From NCBI GenBank assembly GCA_030055595.1, contig JASFYH010000006.1, forward strand, positions 1 to 64,000: a stretch of DNA of 64,000 bases. The letters are read 5' to 3'. The position numbers were made by a program, and so were the translations under genes. Source of the stretch: Archaeoglobales archaeon (GTDB taxonomy: Archaea > Halobacteriota > Archaeoglobi > Archaeoglobales > Archaeoglobaceae). The number at the start of each line of letters is the position of its first letter. Position 1 is the stretch's first letter. Of the stretch, positions 53,904 through 62,017 are shown piece by piece. The notes under the pieces are model-generated. The model was given only the letters and a program-made list of their open reading frames with translations. It was not told where the DNA came from and searched no databases.

Positions 53904-54997
53904 ATCACCTTCCTGAATTCCGCAATGAAATTCTTTATAACCTCTTCTGTAACATGTGGCATAACAACAAACCTTATTGCTCTCGGCTCCCTGATCGTTG
54001 AGATAACCCATTTTCGCCTGTATAACTCCTGCTTGAACTCTTCCGCTTTATCGGTTTTGAACGCAACGACATTCATCACGGGCTCAATTACGGGCTCAAA
54101 CCCAAGTTGAGCCATCTCCTCGACAAGCATTCGCGTGTTTCTTAAGCATCTCCTAACGATCTCCCTCATACCTTCAAAGCCAAGGCTCTTGAGAACCGCA
54201 TAGGCTGATGCAACGCCAGTTCCGGGGCGGGTGCCAGTAAGTGTGAATTGCATTTTTGAGGTTAGATAAGGTGTTTCGACTTCCAAAGCTTTCAAAAAGA
54301 TCTCATCTTTGAAAAGGATCCCTCCTGCGGGAATTGTAGCCATCCCCATCTTGTGCGGATCCAGCGTGATCGAAGTCACACCCTCGTTTGCAAAGTCAAA
54401 AGGATATGGATCTTCCATAAAGGGTATAACAAGACCACCAAAAGCCGCATCTATATGCAACGGAATTTCCCTCTCTTCAGCTAACTTTGAAAGCTCCAAG
54501 ATCGGATCGATCTGTCCAAGCTCCGTCGTGCCAGCGATTCCAACGATCGCTACTGTTTTCTCGTCTATAAGCCTTTCAACCTCCGCCAAGTCGACCTTGT
54601 AATCTTCGTCAACGCTAACTCTCCTCACTTCAACACAAAGGATGTCGCAGATCTTTTCGAAGGAGAAATGAGCGGTTTTTGGGATCACTATGTTCGGTTC
54701 CCTCTTCCGCATTACGTTTCTTGCAGCTCTTATGCCCTGAATGTTCGCTTCTGTTCCACCGGAGCAAATATAACCCGCACAGCTTTTATTGTGTAGCAGG
54801 TCTCCGAGCATCGCTATTAGCTTTTTTTCAAGCTCCACAGTTCCGGGAAAAATGCCAGGATCTCCAAGATTTGTTCCAATAAAAAGCTGATGAGCTTTAA
54901 CCGCCAATTCATGCGGAATTGTGCACATTGAGCTTAAAACTCTTGAATAAGGTAGATCTCTCTCCCTGAAGCTTCTGAGTTCCTCAAGCACATCCAT
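53900..54997 (-). CDS. mfnA: L-tyrosine/L-aspartate decarboxylase MfnA
   Basis: The 365-residue PLP group II decarboxylase makes tyramine for methanofuran (and, in some archaea, beta-alanine from aspartate for coenzyme A). Features are PHELAVKAHQLFIGTNLGDPGIFPGT, SGGTEANIQ, HIDAAFGG and the PLP lysine in TLDPHKMGMATIPAGG. ATG 54997 begins (M)DVLEELRSFRERDLPYS as in relatives; no ribosome site but a TATTTATTA box 20-30 bases upstream, so leaderless. The 41 extra upstream codons are rejected. First gene of a six-gene operon. Confidence 0.92.
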   Translation of the reverse strand: MDVLEELRSFRERDLPYSRVLSSMCTIPHELAVKAHQLFIGTNLGDPGIFPGTVELEKKLIAMLGDLLHNKSCAGYICSGGTEANIQGIRAARNVMRKREPNIVIPKTAHFSFEKICDILCVEVRRVSVDEDYKVDLAEVERLIDEKTVAIVGIAGTTELGQIDPILELSKLAEEREIPLHIDAAFGGLVIPFMEDPYPFDFANEGVTSITLDPHKMGMATIPAGGILFKDEIFLKALEVETPYLTSKMQFTLTGTRPGTGVASAYAVLKSLGFEGMREIVRRCLRNTRMLVEEMAQLGFEPVIEPVMNVVAFKTDKAEEFKQELYRRKWVISTIREPRAIRFVVMPHVTEEVIKNFIAEFRKVI

Positions 54998-55016
54998 GGC
55001 TAAAGTTGGAAAAAGG

Positions 55017-55028
55017 GTAATAAATAGG
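55017..55028. promoter_or_regulatory. Shared divergent TATA element of mfnA and mobA
   Basis: GTAATAAATAGG lies centrally in the 46 bp between mfnA (ATG 54997, leftward) and mobA (GTG 55044, rightward). It reads TAATAAATA in one direction and TATTTATTA in the other, at the distance expected for leaderless starts of both genes. There is no room for a second full promoter. Confidence 0.5.
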
Positions 55029-55043
55029 TAACTAAATTCCATT

Positions 55044-55646
55044 GTGAAGCTTGCAATACTAATGGGAGGCAAAGGCACAAGACTTGGAATGGAGAAAGCA
55101 GAAATTAAGATCTGTGGCAAAAAGCTAATTGAGATCGCAATAAACAGGTATTCGGATTATAACCCGATTTTTGTTTGCAGAGATCGGTTTCAGGCGGACA
55201 GATATTCCAAAGAATACGGGATCAAATGCGTTTACGACATATATCCAGATTTCGGGGCTCTTGCGGGCATACATTCCGCTTTAAAGCACAATGGAGACAC
55301 TGTTGTGGTTGCAATAGATATGCCATTCGTAAAAAAAGAACTTTTGGAGTTTATTTTTGATTTAGGAAAAAAAAGCAATTGCGATGCTTTGATACCCAAA
55401 CACGAGCACACTGAACCTTTACTTGCCTACTATTCCCTAAATGCGGTTCCAGAGATAGAAAAAGCAATAAAAAATGGGGAAAAGAGAATAATAATTCCCC
55501 TGAGTAGATTGCGGACTGTATTTTATCCAGCAGAAGAGCTCAGAAAGTTTGATAAGTCTTTGATCTCTTTTTTCAACATAAACACTCCAGAAGACCTTGC
55601 AAAAGCGGAGGAGATATGCTCACAGATCCTTTTGGGAGAACTGTAA
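55044..55646 (+). CDS. mobA: Molybdenum cofactor guanylyltransferase MobA
   Basis: The 200-residue nucleotidyltransferase starts (GTG) KLAILMGGKGTRLGMEKAEI, the GTP-binding loop of MobA; DFGALAGIHSAL and AIDMPFVKKELL are the substrate and Mg-binding segments. It attaches GMP to molybdopterin for bis-MGD enzymes, using molybdenum or tungsten. The 3' end overlaps moaA by 31 bases, so the two steps of the pathway are coexpressed. Confidence 0.9.
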   Translation: MKLAILMGGKGTRLGMEKAEIKICGKKLIEIAINRYSDYNPIFVCRDRFQADRYSKEYGIKCVYDIYPDFGALAGIHSALKHNGDTVVVAIDMPFVKKELLEFIFDLGKKSNCDALIPKHEHTEPLLAYYSLNAVPEIEKAIKNGEKRIIIPLSRLRTVFYPAEELRKFDKSLISFFNINTPEDLAKAEEICSQILLGEL

Positions 55647-56503
55647 AAAATCTAAGGATTGCTGTAACAAATAGATGCAATCTGAACTGTATCTACTGCC
55701 ATCAAGAAGGGGAAAACAATCCGGGAAAGGAGATGAGTCCTGAAAGAATTGCGGAGATTGCTAAGGCTTTCTATGATTTAGGAGTTAAAAAACTAAAACT
55801 AACAGGTGGAGAACCTTTGATTAGGAAGGACATCTGCGAGATTATCTCGATGATGCCAGAATTCGATGAGATCTCGCTAACCACCAACGGCATTCTTTTG
55901 AAGGGTCTTGCATTCGATCTCAAGGAAAGCGGTCTTGATAGAGTTAATATAAGCCTCGACACACTAAATCCTGAGATTTTCAAGTTTATTACAAATGGTG
56001 GAGATCTTAAACTGGTTCTTGAAGGGATCAGGAGTGCAGTTGAGGCAGATTTGACACCAATCAAGCTGAACATGGTTCTAATGAGAGGATTAAATGATTT
56101 GGAGGTTTTCAAAATGCTCGAATTCGCTAATTCATTCAATAGAGATAGAATAAAGGTGATCCTCCAGTTAATCGAGCTTATACCCAATTCCTTTACAAAA
56201 AACCTATACGTGGATCCTGAAGTATTCGAGGAGGAGTTTGCAAAAATTGCAACAACTGTTAAAATTAGGGATCTGCACAAAAGAAAACAATTTTTCACAC
56301 CTTTTGGCGTCGTAGAGATCGTAAAACCATTAGACAATACTGAATTCTGCATGCACTGCAACCGCATTAGAGTTACTTCAGACGGAAAAATAAAGCTCTG
56401 TCTAATGAGTGGTGAAACTTTTGATCTGTCTGAATTACATGGAGACGAGTTGAAAAAGGCAATAATTGAGACTATAAAACTAAGAAAGCCATTCTTCAAG
56501 TAG
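55616..56503 (+). CDS. moaA: GTP 3',8-cyclase MoaA
   Basis: The 295-residue radical SAM enzyme starts molybdopterin synthesis by rearranging GTP. It has the N-terminal cluster CNLNCIYCHQEG, TGGEPLIRKDI, SLDTL and a C-terminal substrate cluster FCMHCNRIRVTSDGKIKLCL. It is slightly shorter than bacterial MoaA and lacks the C-terminal GG, as is common in archaea. Its end overlaps the convergent BtpA-family gene by eight bases. Confidence 0.94.
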   Translation: MLTDPFGRTVKNLRIAVTNRCNLNCIYCHQEGENNPGKEMSPERIAEIAKAFYDLGVKKLKLTGGEPLIRKDICEIISMMPEFDEISLTTNGILLKGLAFDLKESGLDRVNISLDTLNPEIFKFITNGGDLKLVLEGIRSAVEADLTPIKLNMVLMRGLNDLEVFKMLEFANSFNRDRIKVILQLIELIPNSFTKNLYVDPEVFEEEFAKIATTVKIRDLHKRKQFFTPFGVVEIVKPLDNTEFCMHCNRIRVTSDGKIKLCLMSGETFDLSELHGDELKKAIIETIKLRKPFFK

Positions 56504-57239
56504 ATTTTACGGCATTAACGATCCTTCTAACTCTTTCCGGATCAATTTTTCCATGCCTCTTTATATAGCTCCCTACGATCACTCCATCGCAGAATTCTGC
56601 AATTTTCTCCGCATTCTCTTCATTGACACCGCTTCCCGCAAGAATTGGAGCTCTCAGATACTCTTTCGCAAGTCTTAGATCCTTAAGATTTACCTCCAAC
56701 CCCGTAGCTCTTCCGGTTATTATAAATGCATCTGCAAGGCTCCTTTCCGCATTTAAGAAGTAATCCTCAAGACTTGCAAAGTGAACCGCATGCTTTACGT
56801 TTAGATCTGCGAAGATCATCGCATTGCAGTTGATCGATTTTCTATATCTCATAACTTCGCCCGCTTCTGGAATAAGAAAGCCTTCTGGAGCAACTGAAGG
56901 GAAGAATAGCTGGTTCACTCTTATAAAATCTGCTTTAACAGCTTTTGCAATAGCCAAAGCAGAGATCGCATCGTTTCTGAGAACATTTATCCCCAGAGCC
57001 AAGTTAGTCGTTCTCCTGATCTCCCAAGCTATCACAGACATGCAAGCAACTGTTTCCTTGGTAGGGGACTTTAGAAACGGTCTGTCGCCGTAATTTTCCA
57101 CAATTACCGCATCAGCTCCACCCTCTTCTATAGCTTTTGCGTCTCTTATCGCATTTTCAAGCACTTCATCTAAATTCTCATGCAAGGGTGCACCGGGAAG
57201 AGGCTTAAGATGGACTACGCAGATCACCGTCTTTTCCAT
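56496..57239 (-). CDS. BtpA/SgcQ family TIM-barrel protein
   Basis: The 247-residue protein has the family opening VVHLKPLPGAPLH, GGADAVIVENYGDRPF, LGINVLRNDAISALAIAKAV, FIRVNQLFF and the C-terminal phosphate-type GSGVNEENAEKIAEFCDGVIVGSYIKRHG. BtpA in cyanobacteria affects photosystem I, but archaeal members have other, unknown roles; the fold suggests a sugar-phosphate or nucleoside-type substrate. Its start overlaps the MJ1316-domain gene by 16 bases. Confidence 0.85.
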   Translation of the reverse strand: MEKTVICVVHLKPLPGAPLHENLDEVLENAIRDAKAIEEGGADAVIVENYGDRPFLKSPTKETVACMSVIAWEIRRTTNLALGINVLRNDAISALAIAKAVKADFIRVNQLFFPSVAPEGFLIPEAGEVMRYRKSINCNAMIFADLNVKHAVHFASLEDYFLNAERSLADAFIITGRATGLEVNLKDLRLAKEYLRAPILAGSGVNEENAEKIAEFCDGVIVGSYIKRHGKIDPERVRRIVNAVKST

Positions 57240-57460
57240 ATGCTCTCGCCTCCGTATTTGATCTCCACGATTCTATGCTGTGGGATTGCGGTTCCACTTT
57301 TCAGGTAAATGAACTTATGCCCAATTTCTTGGATCTCATCACCGCCAAATTCCAAAAAACCTCGAAAGCGATCCAAATAAACAACTAAAACTCGTGAAAA
57401 ATCATATTGAGGGTGCCATCTCAGCTTGTTCAGCATCTCCCTTGCACTATATCTCTTCAT
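57224..57460 (-). CDS. MJ1316-domain (UPF0248/DUF504) protein, predicted RNA end-recognition
   Basis: About 78 residues: KRYSAREMLNKLRWHPQYD, VVYLDR, IYLKSGTAIPQHRIVEIKYGG, the conserved MJ1316 pattern. The domain is predicted to recognise RNA ends with cyclic phosphate and is found alone in archaea and fused to RNA repair enzymes elsewhere. ATG 57460 gives the usual start and overlaps the wHTH gene by 14 bases. Activity has not been shown for this protein; the role is from family knowledge. Confidence 0.85.
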   Translation of the reverse strand: MKRYSAREMLNKLRWHPQYDFSRVLVVYLDRFRGFLEFGGDEIQEIGHKFIYLKSGTAIPQHRIVEIKYGGESIWKRR

Positions 57461-57962
57461 CTTTTGCAAACTCAATTAGCTGTCCCTTAAGATTGAACTT
57501 AAGCGATTTCTTTACGATGGCTCGAACAAAAAGCGGATCGTAGTTTAGCGTCTTTATTATGTGCCCTACAGAGTTTCTTCCAAGCTCGACTTCTTTTTTG
57601 ATCTTCTGCACATGCTCCTCGATCTCGTCATCAGACATGAATATGATCTCCAAAATTCTGTTGAATTCCTTTAGGGAGACATAAAAATTAGCGGAAATAT
57701 GGGTATAGCTCACATGATATTCCTTTTCGGGCTTTCCAGCGGGATCTGAGGGCATCCTCCATCTCACTTCAAGCATTCCCGCATGCTTCAAGATCCTCAG
57801 GGTTTCCTCAAAATTGTCTCCAAAGTTCTTCCTGAGTTCGTCAATCGTTAACCAGCTATCAAGCAAAGCGGAGTATACTTTCCTATGATATTCCGAAGAG
57901 AGCAGTTGGAATATTGGGATTAATTCTACAATGTCGTTGACAAGCTTCGCCCTTCTCACCAT
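57447..57962 (-). CDS. ArsR-like winged-helix protein
   Basis: The 171-residue protein starts with a winged-helix DNA-binding fold (LLSSEYHRKVYSALLDSWLTIDELRKNFGDNFEETLRILKHAGMLEVRWRMP) with a wing rich in charged residues (GKPEKEYHVSYTHI). A helical C-terminal domain follows, perhaps for dimerisation. No metal-binding Cys cluster is seen. It may regulate its own operon with the MJ1316, BtpA and SumT genes; targets are unknown. Confidence 0.75.
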   Translation of the reverse strand: MVRRAKLVNDIVELIPIFQLLSSEYHRKVYSALLDSWLTIDELRKNFGDNFEETLRILKHAGMLEVRWRMPSDPAGKPEKEYHVSYTHISANFYVSLKEFNRILEIIFMSDDEIEEHVQKIKKEVELGRNSVGHIIKTLNYDPLFVRAIVKKSLKFNLKGQLIEFAKDEEI

Positions 57963-57972
57963 CTATATTATT

Positions 57973-58689
57973 TTAAATCTCAAGACAATTATACTTTTCC
58001 ACGAAGTGGACAACGTCTCCAACAACCATCAGTGCGGGACTTTCAAAGGATTTTTCTAAGGACGACAATTTGCCCAATGTGGAGACAAAGACTTTTTGAT
58101 CCTTCAAAGAACCCCTTTGGATAACTGCAACCTTCGTTTCTTCCTTAAAACCACTTTTGATCAGGTTTCTCGAGATCTCAGAAGCAGAAATTCCGCTCAT
58201 GAGAACAACCAAAGTCGAATTTCTTAAAGTTTCTTCATAATCCCCAACTTCTTTTCCACCAATAACGACGATCCCTCTTCCGTATTTTGGATGTGTCAGA
58301 GGAATTTTCGCACACGCAGGAACACCGTTTACAGAGCTTACCCCGGGAATGACCTCAAAGGGAATTTTATTAGCTTTAAGAAACTCGATCTCTTCCCATA
58401 GCCTTCCAAAAACTGTCGGATCTCCACCTTTAAGCCTTAAAACCTTTTTTCCCTCTTCTACAAACTTTTTCATCAGATTGTTTATCTCGATCTGCCTTTC
58501 TTTGCCCTTCCCATCTTTTCCAACGTAAATAGCAGTTTTTCCCAAACTCTGAACTAACTTTGTGATCTCTTCACCTACCAATCTGTCGTATAATATCACA
58601 TCCGCCTCTTTTAGCAATCTATAAGCTTTAAGTGTCAGCAGTTCAGGATCCCCCGGACCCGCACCGACTATGTAAACCTTGCCTTCCAC
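57973..58689 (-). CDS. cobA: Uroporphyrinogen-III C-methyltransferase (SumT/CobA)
   Basis: The 238-residue tetrapyrrole methyltransferase makes precorrin-2 with two SAM. Signatures are VYIVGAGPGDPELLTLKAYRLLKEADVILYDRLV, LKGGDPTVFGRLWEEIEFL, EVIPGVSS and LTHPKYGRGIVVIGG. It supplies both corrinoid and siroheme/heme pathways; sulfite reductase, B12-dependent NrdJ and the CODH/ACS corrinoid protein would all need its product. The domain stands alone, not fused with a dehydrogenase/ferrochelatase (CysG). Confidence 0.94.
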   Translation of the reverse strand: MEGKVYIVGAGPGDPELLTLKAYRLLKEADVILYDRLVGEEITKLVQSLGKTAIYVGKDGKGKERQIEINNLMKKFVEEGKKVLRLKGGDPTVFGRLWEEIEFLKANKIPFEVIPGVSSVNGVPACAKIPLTHPKYGRGIVVIGGKEVGDYEETLRNSTLVVLMSGISASEISRNLIKSGFKEETKVAVIQRGSLKDQKVFVSTLGKLSSLEKSFESPALMVVGDVVHFVEKYNCLEI

Positions 58690-58732
58690 GAAGCAGATTT
58701 ACAGAGAGACTTAAAGATTTTTTTAAAATCTC

Positions 58733-59731
58733 TCAAAGCACGATGTTCTGTCTATAACCACAGTTTGGACATTTGGTGTCCTTCAAGTTTACTCTACCGA
58801 TGTAAAAACCTCTTCTTTCAATCAAAAGCTCACCACAATTTGGGCAAAAGGTGTTCTCAAATTTGTGCCCCCAGACGTTGCCGACATAGACGTATTCAAC
58901 TCCCGCACCCTTTGCAATTTCAAAAGCTTGCTCCAAAGTAGCAATAGGAGTTGCAATTTTGTCAGTCATCTTGAAATCTGGGTGAAATCTCGAAAAATGA
59001 ACTGGGATCCTTTTATCCACTGAAACAACCCAGTTAGCAAACTCTTTTATCTCTTCCTTTCCGTCATTCTCTCCGGGGATTACTAAATAGGTGATTTCAA
59101 CAAAAATTCCCTTTTTGTGCATGTATTCAACAGTTTTGAGCACATTCTCAAGCTTTGCCTTGCAAATTTTGCTGTAGAAGCGCTGGCTGAATGCCTTAAC
59201 GTCCACATTTGCAGCATCAAGCCATTTGAACTGCTCTATAGCCTCAGGACTCATGTAGCCGTTCGTGACATAAACGATAAAATACCCATTCTCTTTGGCT
59301 ATTTTTGACACGTCGAGAGCGAATTCATGCCAGATCGCTGGTTCATTGTAAGTCCAAGCAATCCCATCCGCTTTTCTGTCTTTACAAAGCCTTAAAACTT
59401 CTTCTGGTTTTAGCTCCCTTAGGTAGGGATAGCTGAGATCAGCAAATGAGATCTCAAAGTTCTGACAGTGATCGCATCTGAAATTACAACTAACACTTCC
59501 GAATGAGAGAACCTTCGAGCCGGGTTTGTAGTTGTGCAAAGGTTTCTTTTCTATCGGATCCAGTGCTATGGAAGATGCGAGTCCGTAGTTGTAAACCATC
59601 AGCTTTCCATTTTCGTTCTTTCTCACCCTGCAAATTCCCCACTGCTGATCCTTTAGCTTGCAGTTGTGCCAACAGGTCTTGCAGATCACGAATCCATTAA
59701 CTTTTTCGTAGAGATAGGACTCGATCACCAT
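58733..59731 (-). CDS. AmmeMemoRadiSam-type radical SAM enzyme
   Basis: The 332-residue protein has an N-terminal zinc-type CKTCWHNCKL...CRV, the radical cluster CNFRCDHCQN near residue 83, the pyruvate-formate-lyase-activase-like WTYNEP and KAFSQRFY segments, and a C-terminal ribbon CPNCGEL...CPNCGY. It belongs to the family that co-occurs with AMMECR1 and Memo proteins. Those partners are not in this window. The modified substrate is unknown. It overlaps the GalT-like gene by seven bases. Confidence 0.87.
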   Translation of the reverse strand: MVIESYLYEKVNGFVICKTCWHNCKLKDQQWGICRVRKNENGKLMVYNYGLASSIALDPIEKKPLHNYKPGSKVLSFGSVSCNFRCDHCQNFEISFADLSYPYLRELKPEEVLRLCKDRKADGIAWTYNEPAIWHEFALDVSKIAKENGYFIVYVTNGYMSPEAIEQFKWLDAANVDVKAFSQRFYSKICKAKLENVLKTVEYMHKKGIFVEITYLVIPGENDGKEEIKEFANWVVSVDKRIPVHFSRFHPDFKMTDKIATPIATLEQAFEIAKGAGVEYVYVGNVWGHKFENTFCPNCGELLIERRGFYIGRVNLKDTKCPNCGYRQNIVL

Positions 59732-60708
59732 AAACTCTTCAACTCATTTGCATACTCTTCAGGAGTGAAGAAACTTATGCTCTCATCATGGAATAGCTTG
59801 GAGAAGAATACATCGTTCCAGTAATACTTCGAGAAGGGTGTGCGAGCAACGATATGAAAATTGGTTCTGAAATGATTTCCAAGCTTATCACCGCAGAAGA
59901 ACGTGAAGTTGAATGCATTGAATCCTTTGATTTCATAAAATTTCAGAATTTTTACAATCCCTTCGGAAAAGCCTGAGAGCTGTTCATCACTCATTTCTGC
60001 AAACTCTCTCTCTTCAGGAATTCCGATTATGTGTAAAAATCCTTTTGGAGCAAATGCAGAGAGCCAATCAGTCTTTTTTGTCCTTCCGATATATCTCTCT
60101 CCATCTTTTTCTTTCTCTACAAGTGCGGACCAAAAATCTCTATTATTTAGTTCCATGAACTCAAAGGCACTCCAGTCAAGTCTGGCAAAGAAATCCGTTG
60201 AGTTTTCAGAGACTACAAGCTGTATGTGGGGATGCATAACACTACTGCCAGCAGACTTCAAATAATTCATACCTATGGAGATATAGAACTTCTGGGTTGG
60301 CAGTTTTCTTAAGTAATCCTGAATCAACTTGAATGCATCAAAAAAATGAAATGACTTGAACTCTGAAAGGCGTAAATAATGAGCATCAGCAATTCTTAAA
60401 ATTAAAGAATACTTCGAATAAGGTAAAATGTTCGAAAAGGCAATACATTCTCCTCTTTTCCAGAGTTTTCCATTCATAATTTCTGGATCCCTTGCAGCCA
60501 ATTCCTCAATTCTCTCATTGCAAAAAGGACACGAGCTTTTTGAATTCATGATCTCTTCTTCAAAATCGCCTAATGCTAATGGAATTCGTTTTTTCACGAT
60601 CCTGCTCGTTTGAAGAGTAAGGGGATCATATCTTATTTCAACAATACTCTCGTCCACTTTCCCTCCGATTAAGATCTTTGAAGTCTCCATCTCCTTTCTG
60701 AATTCCAT
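59725..60708 (-). CDS. Galactose-1-phosphate uridylyltransferase-like (GalT/HIT superfamily) protein
   Basis: The 327-residue protein has the two-fold HIT layout of GalT: a zinc-type CPFCNERIEEL early, the active loop SSVMHPHIQLVV (HPHxQ, with the nucleophilic His) in the middle, and late NHFRTNFHIVAR. It may transfer nucleotidyl groups between UDP-sugars and sugar phosphates, or be a related phosphorylase. No gal pathway neighbours are seen. Instead it overlaps a radical SAM gene, so its role may lie outside galactose metabolism. Confidence 0.75.
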   Translation of the reverse strand: MEFRKEMETSKILIGGKVDESIVEIRYDPLTLQTSRIVKKRIPLALGDFEEEIMNSKSSCPFCNERIEELAARDPEIMNGKLWKRGECIAFSNILPYSKYSLILRIADAHYLRLSEFKSFHFFDAFKLIQDYLRKLPTQKFYISIGMNYLKSAGSSVMHPHIQLVVSENSTDFFARLDWSAFEFMELNNRDFWSALVEKEKDGERYIGRTKKTDWLSAFAPKGFLHIIGIPEEREFAEMSDEQLSGFSEGIVKILKFYEIKGFNAFNFTFFCGDKLGNHFRTNFHIVARTPFSKYYWNDVFFSKLFHDESISFFTPEEYANELKSLW

Positions 60709-60775
60709 AAATTTAATAGCTCTGCACAGATTTAAGTTTTACGAGAAGTTTTTTATTCCAGTTCTTACTTCAGCT

Positions 60776-62017
60776 GTGAAGATCGAGAGACCTCGAGGGA
60801 CAAGAGACTTTCTACCAGAGGAAATGGAAAAAAGGAGAGCGGTAGAGAAGAAACTGAGAGAAATTGTTGAATCTTATGGCTATAGAGAGGTTGCAACTCC
60901 CACTTTTGAGCATTCAGAACTTTTTAAAATTAAATCAGGCGAGGGAATTGTGGAAGAGATGTATGTATTTGAGGATAAATCTGGAAGAGAACTTGCTTTA
61001 CGCCCCGAGCTTACCGCCCCTATCATGAGGTTTTTTGTAAACGATTGCAGTTCGTTGCCGAGACCAATTAGATTTTACTATTTTGGAAATTGCTTCCGCT
61101 ATGAGAGGCCACAGAAAGGGAGATATAGAGAATTCTGGCAGTTTGGAGTTGAGCTCATAGGCTCAGATTCTTATCTTGCGGATGCAGAAGTAATAAGCTT
61201 GGCGGATAAAATGCTAAAAAGCCTTAACATAGAATATGAGCTTCATATAGGTCATGTTGGAATTTTAAGATCCGCTTTGAGCTTATTGGGAGACAAAGCG
61301 TCAAAAGTTATGAGACTAATTGATAAAAGAGACGAAGAGGGACTAGAAAGCTATCTGAATGAGCTTGGCGTTGAAGAAGACTTGAAGGATAAAATAAAGG
61401 CAATTATGAACCTCAAAGGGGGTAGAGAGATCATAGAAGACGCAAAAAGGATTACAGATTACAATTTTCACTATATCGAGAAATTGCTCGACATAATCGA
61501 CTCACTCGGCATAAAATATACTCTAAACTTGGGAGTTGCAAGGGGACTGGATTATTACACTGGTATCGTTTTCGAGTTCTATGCAAAGGATCTTGGAGCC
61601 CAAAAGCAGATTTGCGGCGGAGGGAGCTATGAGCTTGCCCAGCTTTTTGGTGGTGTTAGAACACCAGCAACAGGCTTTGCGATTGGCTTTGACAGAGTCT
61701 GTGAACTCATTGAAGCCAAGACTAAGAGAAAAGCCGTGATTGTAGTAGTATACTTCAAAGGATTTGAAAAGATTGCTTTCGAAGTAGCTGAAGATTTAAG
61801 AAATTCTGGATTCATTGTGGTCGTTGACGTCATGGAGCGAAATCTGAAGAAACAGCTCAGCTATGCAAACGACATAAATGCGGATTTTGCACTCATAGTA
61901 GGAGAAGAGGAAATCAGAAAGGAAGAGTTTTCCGTTAAGGATCTCAGATCTGGAGAGCAGATCAGCATTCCAAAAGAAGATCTCACCACTTTCCTCCACG
62001 TAAGGTTGAAAAGATGA
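60776..62017 (+). CDS. hisS: Histidyl-tRNA synthetase
   Basis: The 413-residue class II synthetase shows RPRGTRDFLPEEM, motif 2 around FGNCFRYERPQKGRYREFWQFGVELIG, the His-specific VARGLDYYTGIVFEFY and motif 3 TGFAIGFDRV, then the anticodon-binding domain (AVIVVVYFKGFEKIAF...). The start is GTG. TTTTTTATT about 20-25 bases upstream is a likely TATA box. Its last 35 bases overlap the convergent trkH gene. Confidence 0.96.
   Translation: MKIERPRGTRDFLPEEMEKRRAVEKKLREIVESYGYREVATPTFEHSELFKIKSGEGIVEEMYVFEDKSGRELALRPELTAPIMRFFVNDCSSLPRPIRFYYFGNCFRYERPQKGRYREFWQFGVELIGSDSYLADAEVISLADKMLKSLNIEYELHIGHVGILRSALSLLGDKASKVMRLIDKRDEEGLESYLNELGVEEDLKDKIKAIMNLKGGREIIEDAKRITDYNFHYIEKLLDIIDSLGIKYTLNLGVARGLDYYTGIVFEFYAKDLGAQKQICGGGSYELAQLFGGVRTPATGFAIGFDRVCELIEAKTKRKAVIVVVYFKGFEKIAFEVAEDLRNSGFIVVVDVMERNLKKQLSYANDINADFALIVGEEEIRKEEFSVKDLRSGEQISIPKEDLTTFLHVRLKR

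Noticed and set aside
55771-56499. 242-codon leftward open frame
   Set aside because: It is exactly antisense to moaA, rich in Ser/Leu/Phe without family motifs; the moaA frame carries all catalytic cysteines.
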